A stretch of 64,000 bases of DNA. It comes from Natrinema sp. CBA1119 (GTDB lineage: Archaea; Halobacteriota; Halobacteria; Halobacteriales; Natrialbaceae). Both the position numbers and the translations under genes were made by a program. Where the stretch lies: the NCBI RefSeq assembly GCF_002572525.1, contig NZ_PDBS01000001.1, positions 3,782,001 through 3,846,000 on the forward strand, in the 5' to 3' direction. The notes under the pieces are model-generated. The model saw nothing but the letters and a program-made list of their open reading frames with translations, was not told where the DNA came from and searched no databases. Positions 36,519 to 46,004 of the stretch are shown one piece after another. The number at the start of each line of letters is the position of its first letter. Positions within the stretch are counted from its first letter, which is position 1.

Positions 36519-36764
36519 TCAGTTGGTCTCGAGAACCAGGAGTTCGTCACCGGCGTCGACTTCCTGTTCGTTTTCCGCGATGACTTCGATGATCGTTCCG
36601 TCCGCAGGGGCCGTGATATCGTGGAAGTTCTTCATGACACCGACCAATCCGACGACATCCCCCTCGGCGACCTCGTCACCTTCGTCGGCAAACGTTGCTT
36701 CGTCCGGATCCGGTCGCGTGTAGAAGACGCCGGGCATCGGCGATTCGATGTGTTCTGTCGTCAT
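36519..36764 (-). CDS. Biotin carboxyl carrier protein (biotinyl domain)
   Basis: 81 residues, a single biotinyl/lipoyl fold. The biotin-accepting lysine is K45 in VGVMKNFHD, a VMKxF variant of the usual AMKM motif, and symmetry-related glycines (EGDEVAEGDVVG and GDELLVLE) flank it as in BCCPs. It carries CO2 on biotin from a biotin carboxylase to a carboxyltransferase. It is encoded on the minus strand, divergent from the pxpB-pxpC-biotin carboxylase genes, and is the obvious partner of the carboxylase at 38836. Start ATG. Confidence 0.88.
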   Translation of the reverse strand: MTTEHIESPMPGVFYTRPDPDEATFADEGDEVAEGDVVGLVGVMKNFHDITAPADGTIIEVIAENEQEVDAGDELLVLETN

Positions 36765-36950
36765 TTATGAAATCTTATGCTTAAATAGATCCTCCAGACA
36801 TATAATACTTGACAAAGCTATACCCTGACCACACGGGCGTAAACGTGCACGGACAGACTCGTTTACGAGTTACTACACTTTCACGTACATATTCACTATC
36901 CTAATCTAGTCGGTATCTATACAGTGATAACCGTCCTCTCATTTAGCAGG

Positions 36951-37853
36951 ATGAGTGAGAAAACGATAACCAGACAGGAGCTTCAGTCTCCGCGATACGA
37001 GTACGGGGGGGACGACTGGGTGTTCGTCGAACTCGCCGAAGCGATGAGTTTCGACGCGAACTTCAAAGCACAGGCGATCACACAGGAGATTCGGCAGAAC
37101 AGTCTCGAGGGACTCATCGAGGTCGCACCGTCGAACGCCTCCTACCTGATCCAGTTCGATCCGAGCGTACTTCACCCGGACGAACTGATCGATGAGCTGA
37201 AATCGCTCGAGGAGGAGATCGATGTCTCGGAGTACCAGTGGGAGGCACGGGTGTTCGATATTCCCGTTTTTTACGACGATCCGTGGACTCACGAGACACT
37301 GATGGACTTCCGAGAACGCCATCAAGACCCGGACGTGACGGATCTCGAGTACTCCGCAGAACTCAACGGCTTCGATTCCGTCGAGGCGTTCATCGACCAC
37401 CACTCCGGCGCGCCGCACATGGTGACGATGATCGGCTTCGTTCCCGGGCTTCCCTTTTGCTTCCAAATGGTTCCACACGACGAGCAGATCGAGGTGCCGA
37501 AGTACGAGCAGCCGCGGACGGCGACACCGAGCCGCGCGATCGGGTTCGGTGGCGCGTTCACCGCGATCTATCCCGTCCCCGGGGCCGGCGGCTATCAGCT
37601 CTACGGTCGAACTCCCGTCGAGGTGTTAGACGTCGACCAGGAGCTGTCGGCGTTCGAAGACTCGATGGTACTTCCGAACCCGGGAGACATCCTCAACTTT
37701 CGGCAGATCGATCGCGATGAGTACGATGCAATCCGTTCGGAGGTCGAAGACGGGACCTACCAGTACAACTACGATCGGGTCGAGTTCGAGACACAGGCGT
37801 TCTTCGACGATCCACACGGATACAACGAGCAGCTTCTGGAGGTGCTCGACTGA
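36951..37853 (+). CDS. pxpB: 5-oxoprolinase/allophanate-hydrolase subunit 1 family (PxpB/KipI-like)
   Basis: 300 residues from the ATG at 36951 (a GTG nine codons upstream is less likely). AHS1/KipI fold: MIGFVPGLPFCFQM (about 165-178) and RTATPSRAIGFGGAFTAIYPVPGAGGYQLYGRTPVEV (the conserved arginine, G-rich stretch) are the family signature. In bacteria PxpB with PxpC and PxpA hydrolyses 5-oxoproline with ATP; the same two domains form the carboxyltransferase of urea carboxylase. The stop overlaps the next start (TGATG). Encoded with a BCCP and a biotin carboxylase, so the carboxylase interpretation is open. Confidence 0.88.
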   Translation: MSEKTITRQELQSPRYEYGGDDWVFVELAEAMSFDANFKAQAITQEIRQNSLEGLIEVAPSNASYLIQFDPSVLHPDELIDELKSLEEEIDVSEYQWEARVFDIPVFYDDPWTHETLMDFRERHQDPDVTDLEYSAELNGFDSVEAFIDHHSGAPHMVTMIGFVPGLPFCFQMVPHDEQIEVPKYEQPRTATPSRAIGFGGAFTAIYPVPGAGGYQLYGRTPVEVLDVDQELSAFEDSMVLPNPGDILNFRQIDRDEYDAIRSEVEDGTYQYNYDRVEFETQAFFDDPHGYNEQLLEVLD

Positions 37854-38818
37854 TGCGTATTCTCGACGGTGGACTCGTCACAACCGTTCAGGATACTGGC
37901 CGTTACGGACACTATCACATCGGAATGCCACCCTCCGGCGCGATGGACCAGTTCGCCCACAAAGTCGGCAACTGGCTCGTCGGGAACGACGAATCGGATG
38001 CAACCCTCGAGATGACCTATATGGGTGCGGACATCGAGTTCGAGGAAGACACCGTCTTCGCCGTCACCGGTGCAGATATGGATCCATCCCTCGAGGACGA
38101 ACCAATCCCGACGTGGACTGCCGTCCAGGGCGAGGCTGGCGACACCCTCAGCTTCGAGTTCGCTACGGAAGGCGCACGCGCGTATCTCGCAATCGCCGGT
38201 GGGATCGATATCGAGCCGGTGATGGGAAGTCGTGCGACGTACACCCTGATCGGAATCGGCGGCCACGAGGGTCGGTCGCTCGAGGAGGGTGACGAACTCC
38301 CGATCGGTGAATCGTCAGCGGACACCGACGAACTACTCGGTACTTCGATCGACGAGACGGATCGGCCGGATTACTCCCAGAGCGAGATCAACGTCGTGAT
38401 GGGGCTCTGTGACTATCGGCTTACCGACGAAGGCCGACAGCGGTTCCTCGACGCCGACTGGAACGTTTCCGACGAGGCCGACCGGGTCGGCTACCGGTTC
38501 GAGGGGCCGGATATCACCGATATGTTCGAAGAACGCGAGCAGCCCTTCGGTGCCGGAACGGACGTCACCAACGTCGTCGACCTCGGCTATCCCGTCGGCT
38601 CCATCCAGATGGCCGGCCAACCAATTATTCTGATGCGAGACGCCGTCACGGGTGGCGGCTACGTGACCGTCGGAACCGTGGTGAGTCCCGAGCGCGATGC
38701 ACTCGCCCAGTGTCGAACGCACAGTACCGTCGATTTCAACGCCGTTGACATCGAAGAAGCGCTCGAGATTCGTCAGGAGCGAGACGCCCGTCTCGAAAGC
38801 ATTCAGGAGTCGTTGTAG
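37853..38818 (+). CDS. pxpC: 5-oxoprolinase/allophanate-hydrolase subunit 2 family (PxpC/KipA-like)
   Basis: 321 residues. AHS2 family marks: ILDGGLVTTVQDTGRYGH at the N terminus (the GxxTTVQDxGR motif), PPSGAMDQFAHKVGNWLVGN, the ARAYLAIAGGIDIEPVMGSRATY segment and DLGYPVGSIQMAGQPIILMRDAVTGGGYVTVGTVV near the end. It forms a complex with PxpB. Starts on the TGATG junction with pxpB, and the biotin carboxylase follows 17 bp later, so the three are one transcription unit. Confidence 0.9.
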   Translation: MRILDGGLVTTVQDTGRYGHYHIGMPPSGAMDQFAHKVGNWLVGNDESDATLEMTYMGADIEFEEDTVFAVTGADMDPSLEDEPIPTWTAVQGEAGDTLSFEFATEGARAYLAIAGGIDIEPVMGSRATYTLIGIGGHEGRSLEEGDELPIGESSADTDELLGTSIDETDRPDYSQSEINVVMGLCDYRLTDEGRQRFLDADWNVSDEADRVGYRFEGPDITDMFEEREQPFGAGTDVTNVVDLGYPVGSIQMAGQPIILMRDAVTGGGYVTVGTVVSPERDALAQCRTHSTVDFNAVDIEEALEIRQERDARLESIQESL

Positions 38819-38835
38819 TGGGGATTCTCCAGTAA

Positions 38836-40191
38836 ATGATTGACAAAGTACTCGTCGCGAACCGAGGCGAAATAGCAGTCCGCGTGGTACAGGCAGCGAA
38901 GGAACTTGGAATCGAGACGGTCGCCGTTTACAGCGACGCCGACGAAACAGCGAAACACGTTCGCCGCGCCGACGAGGCCGCTCACGTGGGATCCTCGGTC
39001 GCCGGCAAGAGCTATCTCGATCAGGAGTCGTTGCTGGACGCAGCAGCCGAAACTGGGGCCGATGCGATCCATCCGGGCTACGGGTTCCTTGCGGAAAACG
39101 AGTCGTTCGCCCGTCGGGTCGAGGAGTCCGAGTTCAGCTGGATCGGGCCCCCGTCGGACGTGATGGCCGACTTCGGTGAAAAGACGAAAGCACGAGCCAT
39201 TATGGACGCGGCGGGCGTCCCGATCGTTCCAGGAACGGACGAACCGATCGACGATCCCGACCAGGTGAAAGACTTCGCCGAGGAACACGGCTACCCGGTC
39301 GCGATCAAGGCGGACGGCGGTGGCGGCGGTCGCGGGCTGAAAGTCGTTACCGGTCCCGAGGAGGCCGAGGAGGCGTTCACAAACGCCAAACGTGAGGGCG
39401 AGGCGTACTTCGACAACGACGCTGTCTACGTCGAGCGCTTCCTCGAGAACCCACGCCATATTGAGGTTCAGGTCATCGGCGACAGCCACGGGACCGTCCG
39501 CCATCTCTACGAACGCGACTGCTCGGTACAGCGTCGTCAGCAGAAACTCGTCGAGGAGACGCCCTCGCCCGTCCTCGACGAAGAGACGCGGGAGGAACTC
39601 TGTGAAGCCGCCAGATCGGGCGTTGCCGAAGCCGGTTACAGCAGCGCCGGCACCGTCGAGTTCCTCTACGAGGACGGTGATTTCTACTTCCTCGAGGTGA
39701 ACGCTCGGATCCAAGTCGAACACACGATCACTGAAGCGGTGACGGGCATCGATATCGTCAAAGAACAGTTCCGCGTCGCTGCAGGTGAGGAATTATCGTT
39801 CGAACAGTCCGAAGTCGACTCTCGAGGTGTTGCGATGGAGTTCCGTATCAACGCCGAAGATCCCTCCGAGGAGTTCAATCCGACACCGGGAACGCTCGAA
39901 ACGTATCGACCGCCGACGGGAATGGGAGTCCGCGTCGACGACGGTGTCAACGAAGGCGACAGGATCAGTCCGTTCTACGATTCACTCGTCGGAAAATTCA
40001 TTGTTACCGCACAGGACCGTCAAGAGGTACTCGAACGCAGCAAGCGAGTCCTCGAGGAGACAATGATAGAGGGGATCTCGACAACAATCCCGTTTCATCT
40101 CGCAGTTCTCGATGACGACGTGTTCGTCGAGAGCGATCACACGACGAAATATCTCGATCAACAGTTCGAAGGGGTAACCGAGTCCGAGTAG
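38836..40191 (+). CDS. Biotin carboxylase (AccC-like)
   Basis: 451 residues, full length. The N-terminal preATP-grasp domain begins [14 protein letters not shown]. The ATP-grasp Gly-rich loop is [14 protein letters not shown] (about 155-168), the catalytic strip is [16 protein letters not shown] (canonical form NTRIQVEHPVTE; Ala and Thr-Ile replace Thr and Pro-Val), and [10 protein letters not shown] starts the C-terminal biotin-carboxylase domain. Carboxylates biotin on the BCCP with bicarbonate and ATP. Same operon as pxpBC; with the divergent BCCP it would make a complete carboxylase half. Confidence 0.93.
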   Translation: MIDKVLVANRGEIAVRVVQAAKELGIETVAVYSDADETAKHVRRADEAAHVGSSVAGKSYLDQESLLDAAAETGADAIHPGYGFLAENESFARRVEESEFSWIGPPSDVMADFGEKTKARAIMDAAGVPIVPGTDEPIDDPDQVKDFAEEHGYPVAIKADGGGGGRGLKVVTGPEEAEEAFTNAKREGEAYFDNDAVYVERFLENPRHIEVQVIGDSHGTVRHLYERDCSVQRRQQKLVEETPSPVLDEETREELCEAARSGVAEAGYSSAGTVEFLYEDGDFYFLEVNARIQVEHTITEAVTGIDIVKEQFRVAAGEELSFEQSEVDSRGVAMEFRINAEDPSEEFNPTPGTLETYRPPTGMGVRVDDGVNEGDRISPFYDSLVGKFIVTAQDRQEVLERSKRVLEETMIEGISTTIPFHLAVLDDDVFVESDHTTKYLDQQFEGVTESE

Positions 40192-40249
40192 GCGGACGGC
40201 ACCGCCCAATGGGACGGTATTCGGTCGAACGAGACAGTATCTCGGTCGT

Positions 40250-41011
40250 TCACACGAGTTCGTCGAGACGAGCTCGTTCAATCCCTTCGGCCTCGAGTCG
40301 TTCGTGGATCGTCTCGAGCAGTTCGACCGAGTTCGGCCCGTCACCGTGGATACAGATCGATGACGCGGGAACGTCGATTACTGTTCCATCGACGGCCTCA
40401 ACCTCGCCCCGCGTCGCGATGGAAATGACCCGATCTGCGACCAAGTCCGGGTCTTTCGGTTCGACTTCTTTCTCGACGATCAGCGTGCGGTCGGGGTTGT
40501 AGTCGAGATCGACGTACCCTTCGAAGACGGCATCTAACTCGTCGTACTCCTGGGCGACCTCGTAGATGTTCATATCGGTTGCCAAATAGACGAGAGTAGG
40601 ATCGACCTCGAGAAGCGCTTCCATGACGGCACGGCAGTGAGCCTCACTTTCGGAGAGCATCGAGTACATCGCGCCGTGCGGTTTGACGTGTTGGACGCTC
40701 GCCCCGTGACGATTCGCGAACGCCATCAACGCGCCCAACTGATAAACGACGTAGTCGCGCACTTCTTCGGGCGTCGCGTCCATCGACCGGCGACCGAACC
40801 CCATCTTGTCCGGGAGACCGGGATGGATCCCGATCCCGACATCGTGTTCCGCAGCGAGCGCGACGGTTTCACGCATAACGTGTGGGTCACCTGCGTGGTA
40901 GCCGCCAGCGATGTTCGCAGAGGTGACGTACGGCATCACCTCGGCGTCGCGCCCCATCGTCCAGTTGCCGAAGCTCTCACCCATGTCGCAGTTAATATCG
41001 ATTGCAGTCAT
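40250..41011 (-). CDS. pxpA: LamB/YcsF (PxpA-like) 5-oxoprolinase subunit A
   Basis: 253 residues from the ATG at 41011. IDINCDMGESFG opens the LamB/YcsF family; TSANIAGGYHAGDP (NIAGGxHAGDP, metal/active-site loop), GIHPGLPDKMGFGRRSM and VQHVKPHGAMY, then SICIHGDGPNSVELL at the end, are all family signatures. In bacteria PxpA is the metal-dependent subunit that works with PxpBC in ATP-driven opening of 5-oxoproline to glutamate. Encoded convergently with the biotin carboxylase gene (58-bp gap), so it may be regulated on its own. Residues upstream of this ATG belong to non-coding DNA. Confidence 0.92.
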   Translation of the reverse strand: MTAIDINCDMGESFGNWTMGRDAEVMPYVTSANIAGGYHAGDPHVMRETVALAAEHDVGIGIHPGLPDKMGFGRRSMDATPEEVRDYVVYQLGALMAFANRHGASVQHVKPHGAMYSMLSESEAHCRAVMEALLEVDPTLVYLATDMNIYEVAQEYDELDAVFEGYVDLDYNPDRTLIVEKEVEPKDPDLVADRVISIATRGEVEAVDGTVIDVPASSICIHGDGPNSVELLETIHERLEAEGIERARLDELV

Positions 41012-41185
41012 CGTCCGGAACCTATACTGTTCGTTCGTCGTCCTCATACTTGAGGTAGTATGGCCGCCGAGTTGTCGGAAATACACTCCACTGAACCCTC
41101 GAGCCGACTGGCTCTGAGTCCGATATTGCAGCGAACGTCAGCGAGGCCAAGCAGATTGATGCCCGGGAACAGTACCAGTTGGGCG

Positions 41186-41230
41186 ACCAACTTGCTGTCG
41201 TGATCGAGCACGCCGACACACTCACAGCAC
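41186..41230 (+). repeat. Dispersed 45-bp repeat, copy B
   Basis: 39 of 45 bases match 31658-31702. In the + frame it belongs to a short open stretch (NVSEAKQIDAREQYQLGDQ continuing to LAVVIEHADTLTAH), a remnant of an unrecognised gene that runs into the 3' end of the glycosyltransferase gene. Confidence 0.7.
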
Positions 41231-42331
41231 ATCGCGATAGACCTCGACGGTTTTCTCGAGCATCCGCTCACGGTCGAACTTGCTGCGGACGCGCCGTTGT
41301 GCATTGATCGAATAGCGCCGATATCGATCGGAATCTTCGAACAGTGTTCTCGCAGCCTCGGCGATTCGGTCAGGGTTTCCGGGGGGAACGGTGAATCCGG
41401 TTTTCCCGTCGACGCTAACGAAGGGGACGCCGGTCGGAAGCGCAGTGTTGATGACCGGGAGCCCGTGACTCATCGCCTCGAGTTGAACGATGCCGAACGA
41501 TTCGTTTTCTCCGACCGACGGAAGGACGAAAACGTTTGCGTCGCGATACAGCTGTTCCAACCGATCGTCCGAGACGAACCCCTCGAACGTCACCTTGTGC
41601 GAAACCCCCTCCAGCGCTGCATGCCGCTCGAGCGAACATCGGGCGGGCCCTTTTCCGACGATCGAGAGCGATGCATCGAGGCCTTTCATCGCCGAGATGA
41701 GGTATCTCACCCCTTTGAACTCCACCAGCCGTCCAACAAACAGGAGCGTGTTTCCGTCGAGTGTCCGAGGCTCGATTTCCGTCTCCTGAACGTCGATACC
41801 GAGCGGAATGACCGTCGCTTTCTCCTCGAATTTCGAGATCCGAGCACACGTCTCTCTCATGTTCGGTGAGGAGACGATGATGGCTTGCGCCTCACTGAGG
41901 ACCCGATCGAGTATCGGATTGTACGGATAAATGAATGGTTCCTTTCCGATTATATCGTCGTGAAACGTCACGACGACCGGAACGTCACCTGTTCGGTTGA
42001 GAAGATGGCTCACCGGACCGAGCGGAAACGGCAGATGGTAGTGGACGATATCTGCCCATGCAAGCTGTTGGCGCAGTCGATACGGGAACGTCGGACTGAT
42101 CGGTGTCGATTTGACGTTCCCGAGGCTCCCGGTACGAATGATCTTCGTTCCGTCATCCTCGTCGACGCTGCCCCGTCCGCGAGGCTGTGATGTGAGAACG
42201 CGAAACGTAACGGAATCGATCCCGGTAACCAGGCTTCGAACGATATTCTGTATGCCCCCGGTAAACGGGTAGTAGTACGTACACACCTGCAAGACGTTGA
42301 CCGTGTCGTCAGTTGCTGTGGTCTCTGGCAT
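41222..42331 (-). CDS. Glycosyltransferase family 4
   Basis: 369 residues, GT-B fold. N-terminal acceptor domain starts VNVLQVCTYYYPFTGGIQNIVRSL, with HYHLPFPLGP. The donor domain holds LFVGRLVEFKGVRYLI and the GT4 E-x7-E motif ENESFGIVQLEAM (E..E near 270-278). Adds a sugar from a nucleotide- or lipid-linked donor during polysaccharide assembly. Belongs to the surface-glycan locus with the polymerase/ligase, the initiating transferase and the diphosphatase. The stop codon is inside the dispersed repeat copy B. Confidence 0.9.
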   Translation of the reverse strand: MPETTATDDTVNVLQVCTYYYPFTGGIQNIVRSLVTGIDSVTFRVLTSQPRGRGSVDEDDGTKIIRTGSLGNVKSTPISPTFPYRLRQQLAWADIVHYHLPFPLGPVSHLLNRTGDVPVVVTFHDDIIGKEPFIYPYNPILDRVLSEAQAIIVSSPNMRETCARISKFEEKATVIPLGIDVQETEIEPRTLDGNTLLFVGRLVEFKGVRYLISAMKGLDASLSIVGKGPARCSLERHAALEGVSHKVTFEGFVSDDRLEQLYRDANVFVLPSVGENESFGIVQLEAMSHGLPVINTALPTGVPFVSVDGKTGFTVPPGNPDRIAEAARTLFEDSDRYRRYSINAQRRVRSKFDRERMLEKTVEVYRDVL

Positions 42332-42606
42332 TGATCGATATCGAACGGTAGTTCTGACGACGATAGTCGACGAGAGACCCCGAAGAAATCGTGAACCAGC
42401 TACTTCGACGGCTGGAAGCCGCGCTGGCTACAGGACGATCGGGGAGCCGAGAGACCGATCCGACTGGATTCACCGGATATCGTCGAGTGCTTCGTCCCAC
42501 GGGTCGTTTCTCTCGAGGAGTCATGATTCCGCTGTGTGTGAAAAAGTGAAAAAAACTTCGATTGTGCGAGGGGTGACGGACAGGTCGTAGGGATTGCAGA
42601 CGGGCG

Positions 42607-44106
42607 TCAGTGGTCGCGACTGGTTGCTCTCCACGACGCCCCGACCACGCTTCCAGCCAGTATCCAGTAGATCGCATTCAACGATTCCCGCTGGAACGCG
42701 ATCGTCCAGAACGAATAGGTGTAAAATCCGACCATCGCGGCAAGGATCCCAACCCATATCCATTTCTCGTCAACGGGGCACCGTACGAGCTGTTGTATCC
42801 CGATCCAGGTAGCAGTTGTCACGCTGATCACGTACGTCAAAAAGCCCGGAACGCCCGTTGCGACCAAATTTGCCAGGAACAGGTTGTGAACGCCCCATCG
42901 GCTGTTAACTACTCGTTCGAAGTTTTCCCCGCCGCCGATACCGAACACCGGATACCGAGCGGCGATATCGATAGCGGCCGCATACTGTCTCAGACGGACG
43001 TTTAGATTATTCGTCCGAATCAACAGTATCTCATCTCTTCCCGCTGCAGTTGCAGCAATAGTCCAGGCGATCACGGTCGCTCCGATGAGTACCGAGAGGG
43101 GGACGAGCATCGACCGGGCTCGATACAGTCCGTAGCGTCCGAGAACACGGTAGAACCAGTATAGCAGAACGATACCGATGACCGCATACATAGCGAGCAT
43201 TCCCGAATGCGAACTACTTGCGAGAACGCTCACGATGCCGAGCGAACCGGCTACTGAGAGTGCCGTGTGTACGCGGGACTGCGCCACTGCTGCGACGACC
43301 AGCGGGATAAAAAAGATAGCCATCCCGACCATGATACGACTCTGGCCAATGGGTGGGCCAACGTAGAGTACCGTCGAATCGACCGGGAACGATGTGAGCG
43401 AGGGTGCTGGCCATATTTGTTGCAATTCGACTCCGAGAACGCCGAGGTGACTCGGATATCCGCTCTTTCCGGAGAACACTTCGTCGACAGCAAAAACGAG
43501 CGCACCGCCGAGTGCATACACGAGCGGATAGATAACGGACCGAACGTCGGTCGTTCCGACGAGCAATGCCGCCGTGATGAGCAATAGCCCGTACCGAAGC
43601 TGCGTTTGTGCGTAGAGAAATGCCTCAGTACTCGACGGGCCGTTCCCGACAACGCCCGCGAGAAACGTCCAGAGCACGAAGAGCAGGAACGAGCCGATAG
43701 TCAGCCGGCCGCTGTTGCCCAGGTTCGAGAGGGAATCGTACTGCTGCCGGACGAGGAGACAACACAGCGTACCCACCAACAGCACGTCGACGATGCGTAT
43801 TTGACGACCCCCGATATGGGAACCGGTCACGACGGCAGTGATGTTGAACACTGCGAGTACGATCGTTGCGGCGCAGATCCCCTCAAAGACGATCTTCATC
43901 GAGTATATCGCGAGGACGTACGTTGTGGCTGCCGCGATGAGTAACCGCGTTACAGAGATGTCCGTCACGATCGCCGCTGACGGGACAACGAAAACGAACA
44001 GGGTGATCAAGAGCGCTGCAGACACGGCATAGGCATCGCTACCGGTAGTCGAAGACCGAACGAGAGACGTGGAAAGCCGTCGTGTAATCGGTGGCTTATC
44101 TGCCAT
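42607..44106 (-). CDS. O-antigen ligase/polymerase-like membrane protein (Wzy_C type)
   Basis: 499 residues, about 11 or 12 hydrophobic spans. The region NNLNVRLRQYAAAIDIAARYPVFGIGGGENFERVVNSRWGVHNLFL (about 365-415) matches the Wzy_C/O-antigen ligase pattern: RxxxW/Y-like helix, a P-(V/L)-x-G-x-G motif and an Asn/His that follows a large loop. Likely polymerises or transfers lipid-linked glycans at the cell surface. Transcribed in the same direction as the GT4 gene 275 bp downstream; divergent from the sugar transferase. Confidence 0.85.
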   Translation of the reverse strand: MADKPPITRRLSTSLVRSSTTGSDAYAVSAALLITLFVFVVPSAAIVTDISVTRLLIAAATTYVLAIYSMKIVFEGICAATIVLAVFNITAVVTGSHIGGRQIRIVDVLLVGTLCCLLVRQQYDSLSNLGNSGRLTIGSFLLFVLWTFLAGVVGNGPSSTEAFLYAQTQLRYGLLLITAALLVGTTDVRSVIYPLVYALGGALVFAVDEVFSGKSGYPSHLGVLGVELQQIWPAPSLTSFPVDSTVLYVGPPIGQSRIMVGMAIFFIPLVVAAVAQSRVHTALSVAGSLGIVSVLASSSHSGMLAMYAVIGIVLLYWFYRVLGRYGLYRARSMLVPLSVLIGATVIAWTIAATAAGRDEILLIRTNNLNVRLRQYAAAIDIAARYPVFGIGGGENFERVVNSRWGVHNLFLANLVATGVPGFLTYVISVTTATWIGIQQLVRCPVDEKWIWVGILAAMVGFYTYSFWTIAFQRESLNAIYWILAGSVVGASWRATSRDH

Positions 44107-44419
44107 ACCCGCCTTGGATGCGAGTTATTTCACAGAAGGATAACCCTGCCTATACCGACGATGCGACTGACAGCCATCGAAACGCTTTCGATCGCAGGTA
44201 ACTCTGAGGCACCGTCGCGTTGGGGCACATCGGTTCGGCCCTGCCAGCGAAGCTACACCGACTCGCCACCCTGGTGTTCACGTCGGGAAAACCGGAAGAA
44301 GACATCATCCCATGAGGACTGAAATGTCGAATGGGTGTGTATTTCACAGTGTGTCTTTGTCTCTCACTCGTGACGACAAAACCCCTATACTTTTATTTTA
44401 GGTGTGCCTAAAATCGCCA
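44107..44419. other. Divergent promoter interval in the polysaccharide locus
   Basis: 313 bp with no gene seen. AT rich at its right end: CTATACTTTTATTTTAGG (44387-44401) includes the TATA box for the sugar transferase whose ATG is at 44420. Confidence 0.6.
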
Positions 44420-45922
44420 ATGGCCGCGGACGAACAGTCACAGTTGATGGAAACGGTTCAGGGGAAAAAGGCGACAATACACCCGAAAACCGTCTATCGT
44501 CTCCTGGCGTTCACAGGAACGATTACGCTAACAGTAGCTTGTTTTCTCATCGTAAATATCCCGGTGATTCGGCTATCGTTTGACAAGTATTTGATCACGC
44601 TGGGCGGACCGTCGACACAGCCGGCCACCAGTACCGAACCACGTCTCACGCTCGCAGTACTGGTCGCTGTGACAGTCATCGGAGTGCTTCCGCTCTGTAA
44701 ACCGCAATCGCGGCGCATTCTCGATACGATCATCACCGCGCTCCGGTCGCTGTTGATCGTTGCCCTATTTTTGGCAACTATCGGATACTTCGGCTTCTCA
44801 TTTCGTCTTCCGCAGACAACGCTCGTGCTACTGGTTGGATGTCTCTCTGTCGCGTTACCGCTATGGTTCGTCGGTCTACAACAGTTGCAACTCAAACGAA
44901 CCGACGGAACCCTTATCGTTGGAACCGATCCGAACCAGATCGAGGCCGCAATTCAGGCAACGACGAAGCCGATTGTCGGCTACACGTACACGTCAACACA
45001 CTCGAGTGAAGACGGGCGTGAGACCCAACTCAGTACTGACGGAGGCACCGAGAAGACAGCCCCAAAATTAGCGAAATTCGAGCGGGTGGGCGAACTCTCG
45101 GTGTTAGACGAGATTCTCAAACAGTCGAACGTCGGCACAGTCGTTCCGGCCCTGCCCCAGACCGATCGTGCCGAGTTCTTCGGCATTCTCGAGGCGTGTC
45201 ACCGACACGACGTTAGCGTCGAGATACTCGACGAACACAACGAAAGCGTTCTCGTCAAAGAAGAGCAGGCCGTCGCAGCCGAGAATCGCTCGAACCTCGT
45301 CGGCATCAACCTGCAACCGTGGGATCTACAGAACCGCGTGTGCAAGCGCCTGTTTGACCTGGTTTTCGCCGGTCTCGGACTCCTCTGTACACTGCCACTA
45401 CTGATAGGGATTGCTATCGCCGTGAAGGTAGACAGCCCTGGACCCGTTTTCTATACCCAAGAGCGGACGACACAGTTCGGAGAGACGTTTCAGGTGTATA
45501 AATTCCGGAGTATGATCCCCGAAAGCGAATCGGCGGTACCCGGTGAAGATCACGATCGCATCACTCGATTTGGTCGGCTCCTTCGCAAAACGCACCTGGA
45601 TGAACTCCCCCAGCTCTGGGCAATCATTATCGGTCAGATGAGCGTCGTCGGACCACGGGCAGCCTGGACTGCAGAGGAGCAACTGCTTCAAGACGAAATC
45701 CAGACGTGGCAGAAACGATGGTTCGTCAAACCGGGACTGACCGGACTCGCTCAGATTAACAACGCCTCGAGTGAAACTCCCCGAGCGAAATTGCAGTACG
45801 ATCTCACGTATATCAAAAACCAATCACTCTGGTTCGATTCGAAGATCGTCGTTCGACAGCTTTGGATGGTATTCGTTGACGTGATATCGCTCCTCACGTC
45901 GAAGATGTCAAGTCGACCGTGA
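44420..45922 (+). CDS. Polyprenyl-phosphate sugar-1-phosphate transferase (WbaP/EpsE-type initiating transferase)
   Basis: 500 residues from the ATG at 44420; a GTG six codons upstream is less likely given the TATA position. Four N-terminal hydrophobic spans, a Rossmann-like central domain (LIVGTDPNQIEAAI), then a last membrane helix and the catalytic bacterial sugar transferase domain: KRLFDLVFAGLG, DSPGPVFYTQERT, YKFRSM and HLDELPQLWAIIIGQMSVVGPR (the DELPQ and VGPR motifs). Transfers a sugar-1-phosphate to a polyprenyl phosphate, the first step of glycan assembly. Confidence 0.93.
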   Translation: MAADEQSQLMETVQGKKATIHPKTVYRLLAFTGTITLTVACFLIVNIPVIRLSFDKYLITLGGPSTQPATSTEPRLTLAVLVAVTVIGVLPLCKPQSRRILDTIITALRSLLIVALFLATIGYFGFSFRLPQTTLVLLVGCLSVALPLWFVGLQQLQLKRTDGTLIVGTDPNQIEAAIQATTKPIVGYTYTSTHSSEDGRETQLSTDGGTEKTAPKLAKFERVGELSVLDEILKQSNVGTVVPALPQTDRAEFFGILEACHRHDVSVEILDEHNESVLVKEEQAVAAENRSNLVGINLQPWDLQNRVCKRLFDLVFAGLGLLCTLPLLIGIAIAVKVDSPGPVFYTQERTTQFGETFQVYKFRSMIPESESAVPGEDHDRITRFGRLLRKTHLDELPQLWAIIIGQMSVVGPRAAWTAEEQLLQDEIQTWQKRWFVKPGLTGLAQINNASSETPRAKLQYDLTYIKNQSLWFDSKIVVRQLWMVFVDVISLLTSKMSSRP

Positions 45923-46004
45923 AACTGGGACGTAGAGCTCCGAATCGACGGCCGAACGCATCCCCAGACGGAACAATCATACCGTTCGATCACCCCCTCA
46001 TTGT

